Assembly (NCBI GenBank): GCA_014859785.1
Contig: JACUTP010000039.1
Coordinates: 1-12,498, forward strand
DNA: 12,498 nucleotides
Source: Candidatus Methanoperedentaceae archaeon
GTDB taxonomy: Archaea; Halobacteriota; Methanosarcinia; Methanosarcinales; Methanoperedenaceae
Direction of reading: 5' to 3'
Shown: positions 1 to 6,863 of the stretch, one piece after another
Layout of the letters: each line of letters starts with the position of its first letter
How positions within the stretch are numbered: the stretch's first letter is position 1
Translations under genes and position numbers: made by a program
Notes under the pieces: model-generated
What the model was told of the DNA's origin: nothing
The model's input: only the letters and a program-made list of their open reading frames with translations
The model's database searches: none

Positions 1-1
1 G

Positions 2-220
2 CTTGAAACATTAATTCCCGGTGACAAACCCTACGTCCACGACAGGATAGACAGTAACGCCCATTCACACCTTCGAGCCGTTCTGCTGGGTATGAGCGAG
101 ACAATCCCGGTTGAAGACGGACATCCTGTACTCGGAACGTGGCAGAGCATATTCTTTGCAGAACTGGACGGACCGAGAAACCGAACCGTAAAAATAAAAA
201 TAATCGGGAGCAGGGACTAA
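2..220 (+). CDS. YjbQ/UPF0047 family protein, C-terminal part (5' end outside window)
   Basis: The last 72 residues of a protein cut by the window edge, read in the frame starting at base 2. The segment SNAHSHLRA (residues 18-26 of the fragment), then LGTWQSIFF (44-52), then ELDGPRNR (54-61) is the C-terminal signature of the YjbQ/UPF0047 family, a small beta-barrel fold of about 130-140 residues. Family members have been reported to have thiamine-phosphate-synthase-like activity when overproduced, but their physiological role is unsettled. The histidines in the first motif belong to the family's putative metal site. The TAA stop lies inside the end of the convergent S-adenosylmethionine synthetase gene; the two overlap by 4 bp. 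Family assignment is strong; function is uncertain. Confidence 0.85.
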   Translation, partial: LETLIPGDKPYVHDRIDSNAHSHLRAVLLGMSETIPVEDGHPVLGTWQSIFFAELDGPRNRTVKIKIIGSRD

Positions 221-1413
221 AAAGTCTCCAGTTCTCCCCGTGTTGTCATTTCAGTAATCTTTGTTATATTAGCAAGCCATTCGTCAATTATAGCCTCGGA
301 CTCTGATTTTATGTTATTCATATCAGCACCGTCCACAGGTATGACCTGTGCGCTGGCGATAAGCGGCTGATCAATCGGGTACCCGATCTGGGAAAGGATA
401 CGGATATACACATCATCTATTCCCGGAACTTTTGCTGCGATATCCATCGCTATACGGGTAGATAGAAGGTTGTACAGTTTACCAACATGGTTTATCGGGT
501 TCTTGCCGCTTGTTGCTTCCATGCTCATAGGTCTGTTCGGGGTGATTAGCCCGTTACACCTGTTACCCCTGCCCACAGAACCGTCATCGCCCATTTCTGC
601 CGACGTTCCGGTAACAGTCAGGTAAATAGAACCTGTTTTCTCATGGTCTCCGGTATTGATGAACACCCCAACCTCACGGTCTGTGTATTCAGCAGCAAGG
701 TCGTATATCTTGCCCCTGAGTTCATCCTTGATTGACATGTAGTGTGAGATATCATCAACATATTTCCCGATCATGGCGCAGGCAACGGTCAGGGTTATCC
801 TGTCATGTTTTCTCATACCCATGACCTTTATATCAGTTCCGATTGCCGGGATGTCCTTCTTGAAGTCCAGCACCATCTTCCTCTCAGTGTTGTAAACAAT
901 CTGCTCAACTTCTGAGAAGGGAGCATGCCCGACACCGAAAGAAGTATCATTTGCCATTGGTGCCTGTCCGCGCTTAAAAACGCTCTGAAGGTCAGTTGAC
1001 CCGTCGCCGAGCTTGCAGTCTATAATAATATCATTTTCAGTATCAATATCAGGAAGCGTGTCTTTCAGGTACTGCTTTGTCGCCCTGACCGCTGCCGTAT
1101 CGGTAGCAATTTTTGAGCCCTCGAATTCCTTTGTAGCCCTTCCCACAAGAAGAACATAAATTGGTGAAATTAACTCCCCACCTTTGAATTCCGGACTGGA
1201 ACGTCCTGCCACGACCTCCACCTGGTCAGTATTGTGATGGAGTACTGTCCCGCATTTCTTGATATATTCATTGCATAATGCCCTGCTCACGGCTTCTGCA
1301 AATCCGTCAGCCATGCTGTCCGGGTGTCCGACACCCTTTCTTTCAACCAGTTCAATTTCCTGTTTCTCAATAGGAGTCTGGGTAATTTTTTCCACACGGA
1401 TGTTTCGTGACAT
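217..1413 (-). CDS. mat: Archaeal S-adenosylmethionine synthetase (methionine adenosyltransferase)
   Basis: Makes S-adenosylmethionine from methionine and ATP in the cytoplasm, supplying methylation and radical-SAM chemistry, including the Taw1 enzyme encoded divergently next door. The 398 residues match the usual archaeal length of about 400; the archaeal type is very divergent from bacterial MetK. Family signatures are visible: GHPDS at residues 29-33, HHNTDQVEVVAGR at 59-71, and a glycine-rich stretch at 269-315 containing GRGNRCNGLITPNRP and GKNPINHVGKLYN. The ATG at 1413 is preceded by a GAGG Shine-Dalgarno about 7 nt upstream and by a TATA-like box near 1451-1462, so this gene has a normal leader. 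Its stop overlaps the end of the convergent YjbQ gene. Identification is firm. Confidence 0.96.
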   Translation of the reverse strand: MSRNIRVEKITQTPIEKQEIELVERKGVGHPDSMADGFAEAVSRALCNEYIKKCGTVLHHNTDQVEVVAGRSSPEFKGGELISPIYVLLVGRATKEFEGSKIATDTAAVRATKQYLKDTLPDIDTENDIIIDCKLGDGSTDLQSVFKRGQAPMANDTSFGVGHAPFSEVEQIVYNTERKMVLDFKKDIPAIGTDIKVMGMRKHDRITLTVACAMIGKYVDDISHYMSIKDELRGKIYDLAAEYTDREVGVFINTGDHEKTGSIYLTVTGTSAEMGDDGSVGRGNRCNGLITPNRPMSMEATSGKNPINHVGKLYNLLSTRIAMDIAAKVPGIDDVYIRILSQIGYPIDQPLIASAQVIPVDGADMNNIKSESEAIIDEWLANITKITEMTTRGELETF

Positions 1414-1450
1414 GGTTTCCTCAAGTATTTTTTAATTCACTGATGTTATC

Positions 1451-1462
1451 GTATATTTAATA
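1451..1462 (-). promoter_or_regulatory. TATA-like promoter for S-adenosylmethionine synthetase
   Basis: On the minus strand the sequence reads TATTAAATATAC, a good archaeal TATA-box match, about 40-50 bp upstream of the ATG at 1413. Transcription would start near 1425-1430, leaving a short leader that contains the GAGG ribosome site. This is read by eye; no B-recognition element was scored. Confidence 0.5.
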
Positions 1463-1490
1463 ACTTTCGGTTTGTGTAAATTCTGCACAT

Positions 1491-1515
1491 CTATTAATAT
1501 GTTCTATTAATAATA
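1491..1515 (+). promoter_or_regulatory. Possible TATA elements for taw1
   Basis: Two overlapping AT-rich candidates, CTATTAATAT (1491-1500) and TCTATTAATAATAA (1502-1515), lie 30-54 bp before the taw1 ATG at 1545. They share a 131-bp divergent spacer with the S-adenosylmethionine synthetase promoter. Which one is used cannot be told by eye. Confidence 0.35.
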
Positions 1516-1544
1516 ACAGGTGAAAAACATCGGGATAGCAAACA

Positions 1545-2477
1545 ATGACAGGAATATCAGAATCAACTATGGAACTACTTGCAAGACACGGCTACCATAT
1601 TGCAGGCTCACATGGTGCTGTAAAAACATGCCTCTGGCTAAACAGGAGTATGCGCGGTGAAGGTGGATGTTACAAATCCCATTTCTATGGCATGGCATCA
1701 CACCGATGCATCCAGATGACTCCGACACTTGTATGCAACCACAGGTGTCTTCACTGCTGGAGGGCAGTTGAAGCGCCTGTGCCCCTTCCTGGAAAATGGG
1801 ACTCCCCTGAAGAGCTTGTGGAAGGCTGCATGAAAGGTCAGAGCCGTCTGGTTTCGGGATATGGCGGGTCGAAAACAACGGAGAGCGCGAGATGGAAAGA
1901 GGCATATGAGCCGAAACATGTTGCTATATCATTATCCGGCGAGCCGACGACATATCCTTACCTTCCCGAACTTATAGAGGAATTCCACAGCAAGGGTATG
2001 ACCACATTTGTCGTCACAAACGGCACAAACCCGGGGATGGTCGGGAAAATTACCCCGACACAGCTTTACATTAGCCTGAACGCACCCGATGCTGATACAT
2101 ACGCAAAAGCCTGTGCGCCCTTATCAGATACATGGGAAAATATTAAACAGTCACTTGAAATCATGAAAAGCTCAAGAACAAGAACGGCAGTACGGATAAC
2201 CCTTACAAAAGGAGTGAATATGTTTAATCCTGAAGGTTATGCGCGTTTGATAGAGACCGCCGAGCCGGATTATATCGAATTGAAAGCCTACATGCATCTT
2301 GGTTTTTCAAGAAAGCGCCTCTCCCGCGAAAACATGCCGATGCATAACGAGGTGCTGGATTTTTCAAGACAGGTAGCGCAGGAAATGGGCTATAAGGTAG
2401 CAGATGAGTCACAAATAAGCAGGGTAGTCTTGCTGTCAAAAGATGGTTTGAAGCAGGGTATTTCCAATGACATGTGA
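1545..2477 (+). CDS. taw1: Taw1: tRNA 4-demethylwyosine synthase (TYW1-like radical SAM enzyme)
   Basis: Builds the tricyclic 4-demethylwyosine base from N1-methylguanosine-37 of tRNA-Phe using pyruvate and SAM, the second step of wyosine synthesis. Length is 310 residues, typical for the archaeal enzyme, which lacks the flavodoxin domain of eukaryotic TYW1. The radical-SAM cluster ligands are C64, C68 and C71 (CNHRCLHC, CX3CX2C). C29, C42 and C55 match the second 4Fe-4S cluster known in this family. K44 in GCYKSHFYG corresponds to the lysine proposed to bind pyruvate in the Methanocaldococcus enzyme. SLSGEPTTYPYL (129-140) is the SAM-binding GEP region. No Shine-Dalgarno lies at normal spacing before the ATG; a second ATG at 1569 is possible, but residues before it fit the family. 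Gene identity is firm. Confidence 0.95.
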   Translation: MTGISESTMELLARHGYHIAGSHGAVKTCLWLNRSMRGEGGCYKSHFYGMASHRCIQMTPTLVCNHRCLHCWRAVEAPVPLPGKWDSPEELVEGCMKGQSRLVSGYGGSKTTESARWKEAYEPKHVAISLSGEPTTYPYLPELIEEFHSKGMTTFVVTNGTNPGMVGKITPTQLYISLNAPDADTYAKACAPLSDTWENIKQSLEIMKSSRTRTAVRITLTKGVNMFNPEGYARLIETAEPDYIELKAYMHLGFSRKRLSRENMPMHNEVLDFSRQVAQEMGYKVADESQISRVVLLSKDGLKQGISNDM

Positions 2478-2494
2478 ACTTTACCCTTATTTTG

Positions 2495-2577
2495 GCTTAC
2501 ATTAACCGCTTAGGTAAGCAAGCACACAGGTTTGTAAATTGCGAAGCAATACGTGTGCGCACTTTCCTGAGGAGGAA
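2495..2577 (+). ncRNA. Candidate structured RNA: three tandem hairpins between taw1 and scpA
   Basis: Three hairpins follow one another in the 158-bp gap. The first pairs GCTTAC (2495-2500) with GTAAGC (2514-2519). The second pairs GCACAC (2522-2527) with GTGTGC (2553-2558), and encloses an inner stem ATTGC/GCAAT (2538-2542 with 2546-2550) closed by a GAA loop. The third pairs TTCCT (2564-2568) with AGGAA (2573-2577) around GAGG. No poly-T run follows the last stem, so it is not an obvious terminator. It could be the 3' untranslated region of taw1, a small RNA, or chance. I do not recognise a known RNA family. The region is open in the scpA frame from a GTG at 2474, but that 54-residue extension does not resemble ScpA. 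Confidence 0.35.
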
Positions 2578-2607
2578 CTCTGGCTGTATAACAAAATCCT
2601 TATGTGC

Positions 2608-2624
2608 TTTTATATATAATTATA
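2608..2624 (+). promoter_or_regulatory. TATA box for leaderless scpA
   Basis: A TTTTATATATAATTATA stretch is centred about 23-25 bp before the ATG at 2636. With the usual archaeal TATA-to-start distance, transcription would begin at or next to that ATG, giving a leaderless mRNA. This supports choosing 2636, rather than an upstream GTG, as the scpA start. Confidence 0.6.
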
Positions 2625-2635
2625 TCTGTTATAAC

Positions 2636-3343
2636 ATGGCTGAAGGAGAAGCTGATGAAATCCTGACAGAAAAGGTACTGCTTGAACCAATCGAGATTCT
2701 CGTCAACCTTGCAAAGAGCGGTGAGATTGACCCGTGGAATATCGATATAGTCGAGGTCACAGATAAGTTCCTGCATCAGGTCGAGGAACTGGAACGTATG
2801 GATTTGCGTGTTTCAGGGCGGACACTGTTGTACGCCGCCGTCCTTTTGCGCATGAAATCCAATGTGCTTGTAGAGATGCATGAGCCTGAAGATATCATTG
2901 ACGATTACGATTTCGATGATACGGATGATTTTTCAGTCAGCGATTATCCTGTCCCTTCTTTGCCCTTGCGCCGCCATTCCAGACGCCCTGTAACGCTTCA
3001 GGAATTATTATCCGAACTTAAAAAGGCTGAAAAAACAGAAAAACAAAGGGCTGAAAGAACGAAAACCATTAAGGAAGAAAGGCGTGCGACTGTCAGGGAA
3101 GTGCTTTCTATTGCCCATGAGGAAGATATTGAAAGCAGGGTAGGAAAAATGAAAAATTTACTGGACGGGTTATTCGAGAAACAAAAATACGTTAAGTTTT
3201 CAGAACTTAGCCGGACTCTTGACAGGTCGGGTAAGGTGATGGCTTATCTTGCGATACTGTTTCTGGCTACAAGAAAGGAGATATGGCTTGAGCAGGAAGA
3301 AATATTCGGTGAGATTTTCATTCGCCAGTGGGAGGTGTTATGA
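2636..3343 (+). CDS. scpA: ScpA, kleisin subunit of the SMC condensin complex
   Basis: ScpA bridges the heads of an SMC dimer and, with ScpB, forms the prokaryotic condensin that organises and segregates chromosomes. The protein has 235 residues. The N-terminal part VLLEPIEILVNLAKSGEIDP (14-33), PWNIDIVEVTDKFL (33-46) and the LRVSGRTLLYAAVLLRMKS region (57-75) are typical of the SMC-neck-binding domain. An acidic linker (84-103) follows, then a charged, probably coiled segment rich in K and E (121-150). The C-terminal winged helix (about 186-235), with FSELSRTLDRSGKVMAYLAILFL, should bind the SMC head. The start at 2636 is chosen because a TATA box sits about 25 bp upstream and homology begins just after it. 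The stop overlaps the scpB start (ATGA), indicating translational coupling. No smc gene is in the window. Confidence 0.93.
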   Translation: MAEGEADEILTEKVLLEPIEILVNLAKSGEIDPWNIDIVEVTDKFLHQVEELERMDLRVSGRTLLYAAVLLRMKSNVLVEMHEPEDIIDDYDFDDTDDFSVSDYPVPSLPLRRHSRRPVTLQELLSELKKAEKTEKQRAERTKTIKEERRATVREVLSIAHEEDIESRVGKMKNLLDGLFEKQKYVKFSELSRTLDRSGKVMAYLAILFLATRKEIWLEQEEIFGEIFIRQWEVL

Positions 3344-4422
3344 TTTCTGATAAAGGGATTATAGAAGCCGCATTATTCGTATCAGGCGAACCACTGGAAT
3401 CCGGTCAGCTTCGAAACCTTGTTAAAAGGAAAAACATTAATGAATTAATACATGACCTTGCGGATGAGTACAGGCAGCGTAATTCCCCGCTTGAGATAAA
3501 GGAGATTGAGGGACGGTTCGTGATGCAGGTAAAACCCGAATACGCGGACAGGGTAAGATCCATAGCACCGAAAGAGCTGCGCGCACCTGTGCTTCGGACA
3601 CTGTCCATGATTGCTTACCACCAGCCAATTATCCAGTCAGAGCTTGTTGACAGGAGGGGGGCTGCTACATATGAGCATGTCAGGGAGCTTGAGGAGCGGG
3701 GATTGATATCAACAAAACCTGAAGGAAGATCCCGGCTTCTCCAGACAACTCCGCGTTTTTCTGAGTATTTCAACCTGGAATCATCAGACCCCGAAGAAAT
3801 AAGGCGCATGATTATCAGTCTTGCCCGCGAGCAGAAAATGGGACTTGATAAATGGCTTGGCAAGCAGGGAATCGGGGTGACACCAATGTATGAATCCCTG
3901 ATGGGGCTGTGCGGTATTTCCGGGTACGAGGTCGTTAACCCGTATAATTCTGATGATAAGGAACGCGAGCGTATCAGGGAACTGGGCGTGCTTGTAATTT
4001 CAAAAGGATATGGTGAGCGCGTTGGCGGGTTTTTTGACGGCAGGATAATAGAAGTATCTGCATCGACTTTCGGGGAACTTATCAATTCCATTAATATCCT
4101 TGCAGAATACGGCAGTCACAGGAATGTCCGGGAGAGTATCGAGTACATTTCGGGATTGAAGGATGAATATATCGAGAAAACATTTGATATTACCGCAAAG
4201 GTTTCGCCGCAGACCGGGATGATAGCGCACATGGTTAATGAACTGAAACTTGGCATATCCTCGGATGGCGTGAAGATTGCACCTGATTACGGTACGTCAG
4301 GTTCAGGCAGGGAAGTGGGGGGTGCGGATATTTTTATACCCACGCATAGTAATGCGGATATGGATGTTGTAAAAAGGGTGTGCCAGCGCTATAATGTGCT
4401 GATTGAGGGGTTGAAAAAGTAA
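3340..4422 (+). CDS. scpB: ScpB with a long unrecognised C-terminal extension
   Basis: The first 150 residues are ScpB, the partner that dimerises on ScpA and modulates SMC ATPase activity. They form two winged-helix domains, with ISDKGIIEAALFVSGEPL (2-19) in the first and LRTLSMIAYHQPIIQSELVDRRG (85-107) with VRELEERGLI (123-132 region) in the second. Ordinary ScpB is about 170-220 residues, so the 360 here leave about 205 extra residues (roughly 155-360). This tail has LDKWLGKQGIGV (169-180), VSASTFGELINSINILAEYG (239-258), a segment with AHMVNELKLGISSDGV (296-311) and a glycine-rich GTSGSGREVGGADIF (318-332). I recognise no domain in it and see no transmembrane segment. Reading is continuous, with no frameshift. 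The ATG at 3340 overlaps the scpA stop and has a GGAGGTG ribosome site at 3331-3337; the GTG at 3328 is not the likely start. Confidence 0.9.
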   Translation: MISDKGIIEAALFVSGEPLESGQLRNLVKRKNINELIHDLADEYRQRNSPLEIKEIEGRFVMQVKPEYADRVRSIAPKELRAPVLRTLSMIAYHQPIIQSELVDRRGAATYEHVRELEERGLISTKPEGRSRLLQTTPRFSEYFNLESSDPEEIRRMIISLAREQKMGLDKWLGKQGIGVTPMYESLMGLCGISGYEVVNPYNSDDKERERIRELGVLVISKGYGERVGGFFDGRIIEVSASTFGELINSINILAEYGSHRNVRESIEYISGLKDEYIEKTFDITAKVSPQTGMIAHMVNELKLGISSDGVKIAPDYGTSGSGREVGGADIFIPTHSNADMDVVKRVCQRYNVLIEGLKK

Positions 4423-4454
4423 AATTATCTCCAGAATCCTCTCATTATCATGAA

Positions 4455-4474
4455 CCCCTTCATTTCCACTGGAA
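4455..4474 (-). promoter_or_regulatory. Isolated ORB-type origin recognition box downstream of scpB
   Basis: The minus strand reads TTCCAGTGGAAATGAAGGGG, an archaeal origin recognition box: a TTCCAGTGGAAA core followed by A and then a run of G. It matches 19 of 20 positions of the box at 11221-11240 next to orc1/cdc6. The core TTTCCACTGGAAA (4463-4475) is a perfect palindrome about a central C. The site sits in the 108-bp gap between scpB and the aminotransferase gene, about 25 bp before that gene's TATA box and 6.7 kb from the main origin. Confidence 0.75.
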
Positions 4475-4501
4475 ACCCCTGATAGATGCGCAGCAGAAGC
4501 C

Positions 4502-4511
4502 TAAATATATT
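4502..4511 (+). promoter_or_regulatory. TATA box for the leaderless aminotransferase gene
   Basis: TAAATATATT is centred about 25 bp before the ATG at 4531, which places the transcript start at the start codon. A Shine-Dalgarno at proper spacing is not evident, in keeping with a leaderless message. Confidence 0.55.
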
Positions 4512-4530
4512 ACATAATCATAGATAAGGT

Positions 4531-5676
4531 ATGTTATCCCGCAGAGTAGGACATTTTGTTGAGTCTGTTATCCGTGATATGACACGCCTTTCCCTGAAGC
4601 ATGGTGCCATAAACCTTGCACAGGGATTTCCTGATTTCCCTGCACCTGAGGAAATAAAACAGGCAGGTGCTGCGGCGATAATGGATGACCATAACCAGTA
4701 TTCGATTACGTGGGGGGCAAAGGAACTGCGTGATGAGCTCTCACGAAAAGCACTCGAATACAATAAAATCGAATCAGACCCTGACAATGAAATAACGATA
4801 ACTTGCGGCTCCACCGAAGCAATGATGGCTTCCATGCTTTCAATTATAAACGAGGGTGACGAAGTTGTGGTTTTTGAGCCGTTCTATGAGAATTACGGGC
4901 CTGATGCCGCTGTGTCGGGTGCTGTGCCGCGTTTTGTTCCGCTTGATGATGAGCTTAACATTGATGAGGACGCACTTGTTTCGGCATTTAATAAAAAAAC
5001 AAAGGCGTTAATCCTGAATACCCCGAATAACCCTGCCGGGAAGGTTTTCACAAATGATGAGATGAAATTAATTACTGACATGTGCGTGGAGCATGATGTC
5101 ATTGCAGTGACTGACGAGATTTACGAGTATATATTGTACAATGGTAAAAAGCATATCAGCATCGGTTCCCTTGACGAAATGAGGGACAGGACAATAACCA
5201 TAAGCGGTTTCTCGAAAACATACAGTGTCACAGGATGGCGTATCGGTTACGCTATAGCAGAAAAAAACCTGACATCAGGTGTCAGGAAGGTGCATGATTT
5301 CCTGACAGTCGGGGCTCCCGCTCCCCTCCAGCACGCCTGCGTTCGTGCGCTCCAGATGCCTGATTCATATTACAGTGACCTTGCCAGGATGTATGGCAGG
5401 AAGAGAAAACTTCTTTATAAGGCACTGGCAGGTGCCGGGTTCAAATGCCGTATGCCTGATGGCGCCTATTACATAATGGCAGATATCCCTGACGGCACGG
5501 GCATGGATGATATGGAATTTGCAAAATACCTTGTCAGCAAGGTCGGTGTGGCATCGGTTCCCGGGAGAAGTTTCTATAACAGTGGTGCAGGTATGCGCAA
5601 GCTTCGGTTCACGTTCTCAAAGAAGGACGAGACCCTGCTTGAGGCAGCCAGCCGGCTTGAGAACCTGAATGTTTAA
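4531..5676 (+). CDS. PLP-dependent class I/II aminotransferase
   Basis: A fold-type I pyridoxal-phosphate aminotransferase of 381 residues, close to the family's usual 380-400. The Schiff-base lysine is K229 in SGFSKTYSVTGWRIGY (225-240). Other cofactor contacts include N167 in NTPNNPAG (163-170), D195 and Y198 in TDEIYEY (194-200), and the carboxylate-binding R359 in MRKLRFTFS (355-363). The opening NLAQGFPDFPAPEEI (28-42) followed by NQYSITWGAKELRDEL (55-70) resembles the kynurenine/glutamine/methionine aminotransferase branch more than histidinol-phosphate aminotransferase, even though hisH lies 500 bp downstream. In methanogens many such genes are annotated only as aspartate or broad-range aminotransferase. 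The amino-acid substrate cannot be fixed from sequence alone. Confidence 0.9.
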   Translation: MLSRRVGHFVESVIRDMTRLSLKHGAINLAQGFPDFPAPEEIKQAGAAAIMDDHNQYSITWGAKELRDELSRKALEYNKIESDPDNEITITCGSTEAMMASMLSIINEGDEVVVFEPFYENYGPDAAVSGAVPRFVPLDDELNIDEDALVSAFNKKTKALILNTPNNPAGKVFTNDEMKLITDMCVEHDVIAVTDEIYEYILYNGKKHISIGSLDEMRDRTITISGFSKTYSVTGWRIGYAIAEKNLTSGVRKVHDFLTVGAPAPLQHACVRALQMPDSYYSDLARMYGRKRKLLYKALAGAGFKCRMPDGAYYIMADIPDGTGMDDMEFAKYLVSKVGVASVPGRSFYNSGAGMRKLRFTFSKKDETLLEAASRLENLNV

Positions 5677-5706
5677 TTATAATCATATATAAAAAAATCG
5701 AAAGGT

Positions 5707-5718
5707 ATTTAATATATC
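5707..5718 (+). promoter_or_regulatory. TATA box for the membrane-protein gene
   Basis: ATTTAATATATC lies about 26 bp before the ATG at 5739, again predicting a leaderless transcript. A second AT-rich candidate, CATATATAAAA, lies farther upstream around 5685-5695. Confidence 0.5.
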
Positions 5719-5738
5719 ATGTAATTTCCATCATAATC

Positions 5739-6095
5739 ATGGATGAAAATTTAATAAGTTTTATATCAAGTATAACTGTTGTTTTCGGCATATTCGGAGT
5801 TTTCCTTTTTGTTAAGTTATTTTCAACCTGGAAAAATATTGATAAGAACCTGATAAAAGCGCGGGTGTTCCTCGCAGAGGGGTTTGTGGTGAAAAATATT
5901 GTTGTGATTTTCATTGTGGGGTTGCTGATAGCAATGCATAATTTCATCGTGTTTCTGGAGTTGGCATATCCGGAATTTTATTACGGGCAGGTTTCTTCCC
6001 GGTTTCCATCCGGTCTTTTTTCTGTCACAATTTTGCTTGCATCTTTATTAATGGTTGACTGGCTCATGTTCAGGTGGATTAAGCTTACCAGATAA
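5739..6095 (+). CDS. Small integral membrane protein of unknown function
   Basis: A 118-residue protein with three clear hydrophobic segments: about residues 5-27 (FISSITVVFGIFGVFLFVKL), 49-73 (VVKNIVVIFIVGLLIAMHNF) and 90-111 (SGLFSVTILLASLLMVDWLM). Short basic stretches (KNIDKNLIKAR near 32-42, and RWIKLTR at the C-terminus) suggest cytoplasmic loops. I recognise no catalytic or metal-binding motif and no named family. It has its own TATA box and is separated from hisH by 84 bp with another promoter, so it is probably transcribed alone. The opposite strand is also open here (5717-5947) but has no promoter, and the hydrophobic pattern supports the plus-strand reading. Confidence 0.75.
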   Translation: MDENLISFISSITVVFGIFGVFLFVKLFSTWKNIDKNLIKARVFLAEGFVVKNIVVIFIVGLLIAMHNFIVFLELAYPEFYYGQVSSRFPSGLFSVTILLASLLMVDWLMFRWIKLTR

Positions 6096-6147
6096 TGAAG
6101 AGCATTGTATGGGTGGTTTAGAATAGTTTTACAGTACTCTTTGCTAA

Positions 6148-6156
6148 TTTATTTAA
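6148..6156 (+). promoter_or_regulatory. TATA-like promoter for hisH
   Basis: TTTATTTAA is centred about 28 bp before the hisH ATG at 6180. Transcription would begin a few bases upstream of, or at, the start codon. No Shine-Dalgarno is visible in the AACACAAAATG context. Confidence 0.5.
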
Positions 6157-6179
6157 GCATTAAAGTCGAGTAACACAAA

Positions 6180-6788
6180 ATGAAAATCGTCATCATAGAT
6201 TACGGGCTTGGCAACCTTCGAAGTATTGAGAAAGCGATTGAGTATATAGGTGCATCTGCCATTATTTCAAAGGAAATACCGGTTATTGACAGTGCGGATG
6301 CGCTGGTGCTGCCGGGCGTGGGTGCGTTCCGTGATGCTATGATGCATTTTGAGACGCTTGAGCGTGTGGTTAAGGATGCGGTTTCCGATGGAAAGCCATT
6401 GCTTGGGATATGTCTTGGAATGCAGATGCTGGCATCTGAAAGCGAGGAAGGAGGTCTTCACGGGGGTCTTGACCTTGTGCCAGGAAGGGTTGTCAGGTTC
6501 CCGCAATCCGAACTTAAGGTTCCCCACATGGGCTGGAACTCGCTTGTTATCAAAAAGGACATACCGCTTCTTAAAGGCATAAAGGACGGCTCGTTCGTGT
6601 ATTTTGTGCATTCCTACCATGTGAGCACCGAAAAAAAATATAGGGCTGCTGTGTGTGATTATGGTGTGGAGTTTTCAGCGGTTATTACAAACAAGGCAGG
6701 GAATGTTACCGGTACCCAGTTCCATCCTGAAAAAAGCGGGGAAATAGGGTTACGGATGCTTCGGAATTTCGTGGGGATGTGCGATTGA
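6180..6788 (+). CDS. hisH: Imidazole glycerol phosphate synthase subunit HisH (glutamine amidotransferase)
   Basis: HisH releases ammonia from glutamine and passes it to HisF, which makes imidazole glycerol phosphate and AICAR in histidine biosynthesis. The 202 residues match the class I amidotransferase subunit length. It opens with VIIDYGLGNLRSIEKA (4-19) and has the oxyanion-loop region PGVGAF (45-50). The nucleophile is C78 in GICLGMQML (76-84); the other triad members are H182 and E184 in TQFHPEKSG (179-187). VPHMGWN (114-120) and YFVHSYHV (141-148) are also HisH-specific. No other his gene is in the window, so HisF must be encoded elsewhere. The gene converges on the minus-strand nuclease gene with a 75-bp gap. 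Confidence 0.96.
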   Translation: MKIVIIDYGLGNLRSIEKAIEYIGASAIISKEIPVIDSADALVLPGVGAFRDAMMHFETLERVVKDAVSDGKPLLGICLGMQMLASESEEGGLHGGLDLVPGRVVRFPQSELKVPHMGWNSLVIKKDIPLLKGIKDGSFVYFVHSYHVSTEKKYRAAVCDYGVEFSAVITNKAGNVTGTQFHPEKSGEIGLRMLRNFVGMCD

Positions 6789-6863
6789 AGGTTGTGTAAG
6801 GCGCTGCATCAGGGGAATTGTGTGAACCTCATGGAGACTTTCTTTATCATGGTTCATGAAAAT

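Noticed and set aside
2474..2635. A 54-residue N-terminal extension of ScpA from a GTG start
   Set aside because: The extension is unlike ScpA, overlaps the hairpin region, and a TATA box about 25 bp before the ATG at 2636 would place the transcript start downstream of it.
3615..4091. A 158-residue minus-strand reading frame within scpB
   Set aside because: It is serine- and proline-rich, has no promoter or ribosome site, and mirrors the codon pattern of the real gene on the other strand.
6823..6856. TGAACC/GGTTCA inverted repeat between hisH and the nuclease gene as a terminator
   Set aside because: The stem is only 6 bp with a 22-base loop, and no clear T run follows on either strand.
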